In this document: one piece after another, positions 6,741 through 11,370 of the stretch
Position numbering within the stretch: position 1 is the first letter of the stretch
Layout of the letters: each line of letters opens with the position of its first letter
Assembly: GCA_017558425.1 (NCBI GenBank)
Contig: JAFYVD010000010.1
Coordinates: forward strand, 1 to 11,370
DNA length: 11,370 bases
Direction: 5' to 3'
Source of the DNA: Clostridia bacterium
GTDB lineage: Bacteria; Bacillota_A; Clostridia; RUG12999
Made by a program: the position numbers and the translations under genes
The notes under the pieces: generated by a model
Told to the model about the DNA's origin: nothing
The model's database searches: none
Seen by the model: the letters and a program-made list of their open reading frames with translations, nothing else

Positions 6741-7769
6741 ATGTCAAAAAAAGTTAAATTTGGTGTTTTTGCCGACCTTCATGTCGATATTATTCACGAT
6801 GCAAAGGAAAGACTTGAAAAATTCCTGGACGTTTGCCGCAAAGAAGATGTTGATTTTATAATTCAGCTTGGCGATTTCTGTTACCGTGACGAAAACAGAA
6901 AAGTTGTTTGCCAGCCTGATAAAATGCCTCCAAACATCAAGCTTGCACTGCAGAAAACCACAAAAGCAGATAAACACGCAATTGTGAATTTATATAACAA
7001 TTTTGAAAAACCTTCTTACCATATTCTGGGCAATCACGAATGTGACGTTTGTTCCAAATCGGAAACTCTTGAGTTCCTGGGTATGAAAGACGGTTCCTGG
7101 TATTCTTTTGATATGTGCGGATACCACTTTATTGCACTGGATAACAGCTATTACATGAAAGACGGCAAATATATTGCTTACTCAAACGGCAACTATTTTG
7201 ACGAATCCTATCACAGACCGCGTGTTCTTCCCTATATGCCTCCCGAAGAGCTGGAATGGCTCAGAGAAGATTTGGCAAAAGCGGAATATCCGTCAATTTT
7301 GTTCTCTCATCAGGGGCTTGCGGCTGACAATGTGTGGTCTGTTCTCAACAACGAAGACGTAAGAGAAGTTTTAAGAAATGCTCCGAACGGCGTTCTTGCT
7401 TCCTTCAACGGTCACGAACACTGGGATTTCCAGGTTAATCAGGACGGAATCTGGTACATAAACCTCAACAGTATGTCCTGTCTGTGGATGGATATGGGCT
7501 TTGTTGTGGAAAATGTTTACGGCGAAGAAATTGACAAAGATTACCCCAATATCAAATATACTGCACCTTATGAAGATGCGAACTTTGCAATTGTTACCAT
7601 CACTGACGAAGGTATTGATATCAAGGGAACTCCCAACAAATATCATGGTCCCACACCCGCAGAAAGAGGATTTTACGAGGAAAAATCTTGGTATCATAAC
7701 ATCAAAAATGCCGACCGTCCCGAACATACTCCCGACATTGCTGACAGATTTTTACCTTTCAAAAAATAA
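6741..7769 (+). CDS. Calcineurin-like metallophosphoesterase, cytoplasmic
   Basis: This 342-residue protein carries the five blocks of the calcineurin-like dimetal phosphoesterase superfamily: FADLHVD (10-16, DxH at 12-14), QLGDF (42-46), LGNHEC (96-101), FSHQG (188-192) and FNGHEHWDF (222-230). All metal-binding residues seem intact, so it is probably active as a phosphodiesterase or phosphatase. It has no signal peptide or membrane segment. A region at about 60-95 and a C-terminal tail from about 275 (rich in Tyr, Pro and charged residues) go beyond the minimal core. The substrate cannot be assigned; CpdA-like cyclic-nucleotide enzymes and phosphoprotein phosphatases share these motifs. ATG 6741 is preferred because AAGGTGAT lies 5-7 bases upstream; a GTG at 6732 overlaps that ribosome binding site. 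It has its own promoter and terminator, so it is monocistronic. Confidence 0.9.
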   Translation: MSKKVKFGVFADLHVDIIHDAKERLEKFLDVCRKEDVDFIIQLGDFCYRDENRKVVCQPDKMPPNIKLALQKTTKADKHAIVNLYNNFEKPSYHILGNHECDVCSKSETLEFLGMKDGSWYSFDMCGYHFIALDNSYYMKDGKYIAYSNGNYFDESYHRPRVLPYMPPEELEWLREDLAKAEYPSILFSHQGLAADNVWSVLNNEDVREVLRNAPNGVLASFNGHEHWDFQVNQDGIWYINLNSMSCLWMDMGFVVENVYGEEIDKDYPNIKYTAPYEDANFAIVTITDEGIDIKGTPNKYHGPTPAERGFYEEKSWYHNIKNADRPEHTPDIADRFLPFKK

Positions 7770-7776
7770 TGGTTTT

Positions 7777-7801
7777 AAGCCCGACAGCAGTCGGGCTTTT
7801 T
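7777..7801 (+). terminator. Intrinsic terminator of the metallophosphoesterase gene
   Basis: A perfect 9-bp stem, AAGCCCGAC with GTCGGGCTT, closes on the loop AGCA and runs into five Ts. It begins 8 bases after the stop codon. Confidence 0.93.
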
Positions 7802-7834
7802 CATGTCTTTCCCCTGTTTTCTGCACTTTGCACT

Positions 7835-7852
7835 AAAAACACAGGTGTTTTT
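7835..7852. repeat. Inverted repeat upstream of the solute-binding protein promoter
   Basis: AAAAACAC followed by AG and GTGTTTTT is a near-perfect palindrome 14 bases upstream of the -35 box at 7867. Just before it, TGCACT occurs twice (7822-7827 and 7829-7834). It could be an operator for a sugar-responsive regulator or a weak extra terminator after the phosphoesterase gene. The GC-poor stem makes the terminator reading less convincing. Confidence 0.4.
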
Positions 7853-7866
7853 CGGTATTTTTTCTG

Positions 7867-7895
7867 TTGACTTTTGGGTACGTTTGTGATATCAT
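7867..7895 (+). promoter_or_regulatory. Promoter of the solute-binding protein gene
   Basis: TTGACT (7867-7872, 5 of 6), 17 bases, then TATCAT (7890-7895, 5 of 6) preceded by TGA as an extended -10. The start would be near 7902. AAGGAGGA (7914-7921) follows as a strong ribosome binding site 7 bases before the ATG at 7929. Confidence 0.8.
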
Positions 7896-7928
7896 ACTTG
7901 TAACTATAAAATTAAGGAGGATTTCCTA

Positions 7929-9416
7929 ATGAAACACGCAAAAAGAATTCTTGCGGCAGTTCTCGCACTTGGACTTATTGTTTCATTTGCAGGCTGCTCA
8001 AAGAAAAACACAGCAGGTCTTGATGCTGAAGGCAACTACGAAGTTGCTTGGTACAACTCTCACAAACCTTATCCGGACGACGCTCTGGTAATTGACGAAC
8101 TTAACAAATACACCAAAGAAAAAATTGGTGTTACAGTTAAGTACACTCCTTTTATCGGCGCTGAATACGCTGAAAAGATGAACCTTCTTTTCGCTTCCGG
8201 TGAAAAAATTGACCTTGCTTTCACATCAGCAGGTACAAAGTTCGAATCTAACGCACGTCAGTTCGCATACACAGACGTTGGCGAACTCCTTGACACAATA
8301 GGTAAACCCATTAAAGAGCTTCTCCCCGACTATGCTCTTGAATGTTTCAAAGTTGGCGGAATCCAGTATGGTATCCCCGTACTTAAAGACTGGGCTTTCT
8401 ATCCCTGTATTCAGACTACTAAGAAAAAGCTCGACAAAGCAGGCATTTCTTACGAAGAATACCAGGCTCCCAAAACTCTTGACGAATTCACACCTATCAT
8501 TGAAAAATACAGATCTGTTCCCGGCAATGAAAAACATTACGGTATCCTTATGAGAGGTAACCACTATCTTATGAAGTTCCTCCCTCAGGAAACAATTTCC
8601 GGTTCTGTTATGGCAGGTTTCAAATTTGACAACTATGATAAAGTTATCAACGTTTACGAAACAGACGAATTCAAAGATCTTCTTAAAACTGTAAGAAAAT
8701 GGTATCTCGCAGGTTACACAAAGAATGACGCTGCTACTTCTACAAGTGACGCTGACATTCACAAAATCGGTAACTTCTTCGCTACACACGGCGAATGGCT
8801 TCCCTACTATGGTGTCCAGACTCCCGATGATGACCCGGAAAAAACTATCTATTCTATGAACATCTGCGAACCTTTCCTTTCTACAAACCAGGTTAACCCC
8901 GCAGGTCACGCTATCGGTGCAACATCTGTTAACCCTGAAAAAACAATGGAATTCTTAAATCTTCTCTACACAGATGAATATGCAAGAAACCTCGTATGTT
9001 ACGGTATCGAAGGCAAACACTGGGTTGCTGACGGTGAAGATCACTATGCTCTTCCCGAAGGTTTCGAAAAGAAAGACGACACAGGCTACAACGGTGGCGC
9101 TTGGAACGTTGGTAACAGATTCATCCTTAAAGTTGCTCCCGACACACCGGCTGATATCTGGGAAAAATATGCTCAGTTCAACGAAGATGCTAAGAAATCC
9201 GAAGCTCTCGGTTTCTCCTTCGACCCCCAGCCTGTTGAAGGTCAGATTGCTGCAGTTAACAACGTTAACCAGGAATTCTTCCGTTCACTTATCGTAGGTG
9301 CGGTTGATCCCGAAACAGAACTTCCCAAATTCATCACAAAACTTAATTCTGTTGGTGCTCAGGACATCATTGCTGAAGCTCAGAGACAGTACGATGAATG
9401 GAGAAAAAATAAATAA
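7929..9416 (+). CDS. ABC transporter solute-binding lipoprotein, DUF3502-type C-terminus
   Basis: This is probably the extracellular substrate-capture subunit of a carbohydrate-type ABC importer (family 1 solute-binding protein, LipO/LplA-like). Of 495 residues, 1-22 form a lipoprotein signal ending in the lipobox SFAGC, so Cys 23 would be lipidated and the protein tethered outside the membrane. The body, about 37-420, has the usual two-lobe features: an early beta strand with VAWYNSHKPYP (39-49), and GVTVKYTPFIGAEY followed by MNLLFASGEKIDLAFTSAG. The last 70 residues match the DUF3502 pattern: GFSFDPQPV, AAVNNVNQEF, VDPETELPKF, then QRQYDEW near the end. Its own promoter, strong ribosome binding site and terminator make it a single-gene unit. 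No permease or ATPase gene lies beside it, so the partners must be encoded elsewhere. The ligand is unknown; oligosaccharide is the family expectation. Codon use resembles the S-layer gene, suggesting high expression. Confidence 0.9.
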   Translation: MKHAKRILAAVLALGLIVSFAGCSKKNTAGLDAEGNYEVAWYNSHKPYPDDALVIDELNKYTKEKIGVTVKYTPFIGAEYAEKMNLLFASGEKIDLAFTSAGTKFESNARQFAYTDVGELLDTIGKPIKELLPDYALECFKVGGIQYGIPVLKDWAFYPCIQTTKKKLDKAGISYEEYQAPKTLDEFTPIIEKYRSVPGNEKHYGILMRGNHYLMKFLPQETISGSVMAGFKFDNYDKVINVYETDEFKDLLKTVRKWYLAGYTKNDAATSTSDADIHKIGNFFATHGEWLPYYGVQTPDDDPEKTIYSMNICEPFLSTNQVNPAGHAIGATSVNPEKTMEFLNLLYTDEYARNLVCYGIEGKHWVADGEDHYALPEGFEKKDDTGYNGGAWNVGNRFILKVAPDTPADIWEKYAQFNEDAKKSEALGFSFDPQPVEGQIAAVNNVNQEFFRSLIVGAVDPETELPKFITKLNSVGAQDIIAEAQRQYDEWRKNK

Positions 9417-9434
9417 TTTTTAAAATTATTACAT

Positions 9435-9465
9435 AAAAAACGGAGTCGATTGACTCCGTTTTTTT
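9435..9465 (+). terminator. Intrinsic terminator of the solute-binding protein gene
   Basis: CGGAGTC pairs perfectly with GACTCCG around the loop GATT. The stem is flanked by six As and seven Ts, so it can work in both directions. It begins 18 bases after the stop codon at 9416. Confidence 0.93.
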
Positions 9466-9470
9466 GTATA

Positions 9471-9503
9471 AATAAAACAGCGGTTCAGACCAACCGCTGT
9501 TTT
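9471..9503 (-). terminator. Intrinsic terminator of the polC-small protein unit
   Basis: On the minus strand, AAAACAGCGGTT pairs with AACCGCTGTTTT around a 6-base loop (GGTCTG), followed by TTTTATTT. It begins 8 bases after the stop codon of the small minus-strand gene. The plus strand also has a T-run after the stem, so it is probably bidirectional and backs up the neighbouring terminator. Confidence 0.9.
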
Positions 9504-9511
9504 TTTCTTTT

Positions 9512-10009
9512 TTAATCTTCGTAATTGATTACATAATCCACATCGGTGAAGCTTACCATAAGGTATGACGATTGCTGCGAAATTTTAATTTCGGTGCGGT
9601 CGTCAACCCAATAATGGTCGTAGCAAAGCTGTGTTTCCTCATACTTTGTGGGTTCGCCGTATTTTTTCTCAAACGCTTCTATAATTTTGTTGGCCGTTTT
9701 ATCTTTAAAACCTTGGGTATTATAGCCCATTGTTACCTGCCACAGACCGTTATAGCCGTCAAAATCGTAAAACATATAGGTTTTCACGTCAACGCCTTCC
9801 AGTTCATCCGCCATAAATTTAAGGTTGAACCCGTTGTCGTCGATAAGTTTTGCAGTTTCAACACGTTTTACCTGTTCGGGAGACATTCCCCATTTGGTGC
9901 GGCGGAAATCTCCGCCTCCGAATATAAGTGCAACAGATGTGACTGCTATTGCAACAACAAGCACAATTGCAACTGTAATAATTATAGCTTTTTTACTGAT
10001 TTTTTTCAT
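9512..10009 (-). CDS. Small membrane-anchored protein of unknown function
   Basis: I do not recognise this 165-residue protein. A lysine-rich start (KKISKK) and a single hydrophobic helix at about 8-30 with no signal-peptidase site suggest an N-terminal anchor with residues 34-165 outside the cell. The exposed part begins with FRRTKWGMSPEQVKRVE (35-51), a WGMSxEQVK pattern reminiscent of small secreted domains in Clostridia. An alternating-beta stretch follows (77-95), then a helix IIEAFEKKYGEP (109-120) and a final beta stretch. The order resembles SmpA/BamE-like small domains only loosely. There is one cysteine (129). AAAGGAG (10017-10023) overlaps the stop codon of polC 12 bases upstream, so translation may be coupled, and both genes probably share an mRNA ending at 9471-9503. 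The link to replication may be only positional. Confidence 0.8.
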   Translation of the reverse strand: MKKISKKAIIITVAIVLVVAIAVTSVALIFGGGDFRRTKWGMSPEQVKRVETAKLIDDNGFNLKFMADELEGVDVKTYMFYDFDGYNGLWQVTMGYNTQGFKDKTANKIIEAFEKKYGEPTKYEETQLCYDHYWVDDRTEIKISQQSSYLMVSFTDVDYVINYED

Positions 10010-10021
10010 TAGCTTTCTCCT

Positions 10022-11370
10022 TTAAAAAAATGTTACCTGATCTGTTTCGGGAAGGTCGCCGAGACAACCGAATTCTTTCATAAGAGCAATTACCGATTTA
10101 GAAACGTGCGTACGGTCGGAAAACTCTTTGATACTGAAAAATTCGCCGTCTGTTCTGGCATCCATAATGCTTTGCGCCGCCGCTCCGCCAAGTCCCGGAA
10201 GCGCCGAGAAAGGCGGACGGATTTTGCCATTGTCGGGCAAGAAGCGTTTTGCATCCGATTTATAAAGGTCAATATTGGAAAATTCAATTCCGCGAGCATA
10301 CATTTCACGGCAGATTTCCAGAATTGTGATAAGGTTTTTCTCTTTCTGGGACGGTTTTTCAATTTCGCCCAGCTCTTTCAGCGACTTCGCCACATTTTCC
10401 CGCCCTATCATCATTCCTGCATCAAACTCATCTGCACGGACGCTGAAATAGGTGCAGTAATATTCAACCGGATAGTGAACCTTGTAGTATGCTATACGGA
10501 ACGCCATCATAACGTAGGCAACCGCGTGGGCTTTAGGGAACATATATTTAATTTTCTTACAAGAATCAATATACCACTCGGGAACGTTGTTGTCAACCAT
10601 AAGTTGTTCCTGTTCGGGTGTAAGTCCTTTACCTTTACGGACACATTCCATAATTTTGAAAGAATCTTTTTTGGGCAGACCTGCGTAAATGAGGTATGTC
10701 ATAATATCGTCACGGGTACAGATAACCTCTTTCAGCGTTGCCGTTCCCGCTTTTACAAGCTCCTCGGCATTGTTTGTCCAAACGTCGGTACCGTGAGAAA
10801 GTCCCGAAATTCGCACCAGCTCGGCAAATGTGGTGGGTTTGGTGTCAACCAGCATTTTTCTTACGAATTTTGTACCGAATTCGGGAATTCCGTAGCTTCC
10901 GACGGTGGAACCAATCTGTTCGGGCGTTACGCCCAGAGCCTCGGTTGAGGTGAACAGACTCATTGTTTTTTCTTCCCCTATTTTTATTTCGGTTGCCGTT
11001 GTCCCCGTCAAATCTTCAAGCATTCTGATAACCGTCGGGTCATCGTGACCAAGCAGGTCAAGTTTTAAGATTTTACCTGAAATTGAATGGTAATCGAAAT
11101 GGGTTGTGATTATATCCGTTTCGTTATCGTCAGCAGGATGCTGAACGGGACAGTACCAGTGAATATCCTCTTTTCGCGGTACAACCATAACGCCGCCGGG
11201 ATGCTGACCCGTTGTACGTTTAACGCCGGTACAACCCTGAACAAGGCGGTCAATTTCCGCCATAGCAGGCGTCATTCCACGTTTTTCAAAATATTTTTTT
11301 ACAAAACCGAACGCCGTTTTTTCGGCAACAGTACCAATTGTTCCGGCACGGAACACAAATCCTTCGCCGA
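10022..11370 (-). CDS. polC: DNA polymerase III alpha subunit, PolC type (5' end outside the window)
   Basis: Only the last 448 or so codons of a protein that is usually about 1,430 residues are present; the frame stays open to the window edge. PolC is the replicative polymerase of low-GC Gram-positives. Visible in order are [20 protein letters not shown], the TTGQHPGG segment (about visible residues 52-59), [11 protein letters not shown] (Asp probably equivalent to the third palm carboxylate), fingers segment [17 protein letters not shown] (about 275-291), the helix-hairpin-helix-like [13 protein letters not shown] (about 389-401) and the C-terminal QVTFF. That last sequence fits the QxxLF-type sliding-clamp binding motif; B. 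subtilis PolC ends in a similar QLSLF. The exonuclease and the first two palm aspartates lie outside the window. A GTG at 11356 is an internal valine, since GEGF precedes it in frame and matches the family. The small gene downstream is probably cotranscribed. Confidence 0.96.
   Translation of the reverse strand, partial: GEGFVFRAGTIGTVAEKTAFGFVKKYFEKRGMTPAMAEIDRLVQGCTGVKRTTGQHPGGVMVVPRKEDIHWYCPVQHPADDNETDIITTHFDYHSISGKILKLDLLGHDDPTVIRMLEDLTGTTATEIKIGEEKTMSLFTSTEALGVTPEQIGSTVGSYGIPEFGTKFVRKMLVDTKPTTFAELVRISGLSHGTDVWTNNAEELVKAGTATLKEVICTRDDIMTYLIYAGLPKKDSFKIMECVRKGKGLTPEQEQLMVDNNVPEWYIDSCKKIKYMFPKAHAVAYVMMAFRIAYYKVHYPVEYYCTYFSVRADEFDAGMMIGRENVAKSLKELGEIEKPSQKEKNLITILEICREMYARGIEFSNIDLYKSDAKRFLPDNGKIRPPFSALPGLGGAAAQSIMDARTDGEFFSIKEFSDRTHVSKSVIALMKEFGCLGDLPETDQVTFF

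Noticed and set aside
10106..10948. 280-codon open frame on the plus strand
   Set aside because: It is antisense to conserved polC sequence, has no ribosome binding site, and its product has no recognisable domain.
11354..11356. GTG as the start of a separate 444-residue protein
   Set aside because: The frame continues upstream to the window edge with residues GEGF that fit PolC, so this is an internal valine of a gene cut by the window.

Overview
The window looks like chromosomal DNA of an anaerobic, low-to-moderate GC Gram-positive bacterium of the class Clostridia, perhaps an Oscillospiraceae/Ruminococcaceae-like gut or rumen lineage. This rests on four things: a PolC-type DNA polymerase III alpha subunit, an SLH-domain S-layer-type protein, a lipoprotein solute-binding protein with a DUF3502-like C-terminus, and strong AGGAGG ribosome binding sites with sigma-A promoters. 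The lineage is an inference from gene content and style, not from a marker gene.

Layout, left to right. Positions 1-2792 (minus strand) hold a very large secreted SLH-domain protein whose 3' end lies outside the window. All 930 visible codons are open. It has a consensus sigma-A promoter (TTGACA-17-TATAAT), and a stem-loop falls almost exactly at the predicted 5' end of its mRNA. Positions 3072-6593 (minus strand) are a compact three-gene operon: an alpha/beta hydrolase with a TTG start, a MurF-like Mur ligase with a multi-pass membrane N-terminus in place of the usual UDP-MurNAc-binding domain, and a D-alanine--D-alanine ligase. No convincing terminator separates this operon from the S-layer gene, so cell-wall precursor synthesis and surface-layer expression may be partly linked.

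Positions 6594-6740 are a divergent promoter region. To its right, on the plus strand, are a cytoplasmic calcineurin-like metallophosphoesterase (6741-7769, own promoter and terminator) and a lipoprotein ABC-transporter solute-binding protein (7929-9416, own promoter and terminator, no permease genes beside it). Two back-to-back terminators (9435-9506) close the plus-strand unit and the converging minus-strand unit. That minus-strand unit is the 3' end of polC (10022 to the window edge) followed 12 bases later by a small membrane-anchored protein of unknown function (9512-10009), whose ribosome binding site overlaps the polC stop codon.

Most of the window is ordinary housekeeping and envelope biology. 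I do not see a clear defence, mobile or otherwise new system. The best candidates for something under-described are the membrane-embedded MurF-like enzyme with its hydrolase and Ddl partners, the control region of the S-layer gene, and the small protein tied to polC. No intergenic gap exceeds 300 bases. I see no tRNA, rRNA, CRISPR array or insertion sequence.
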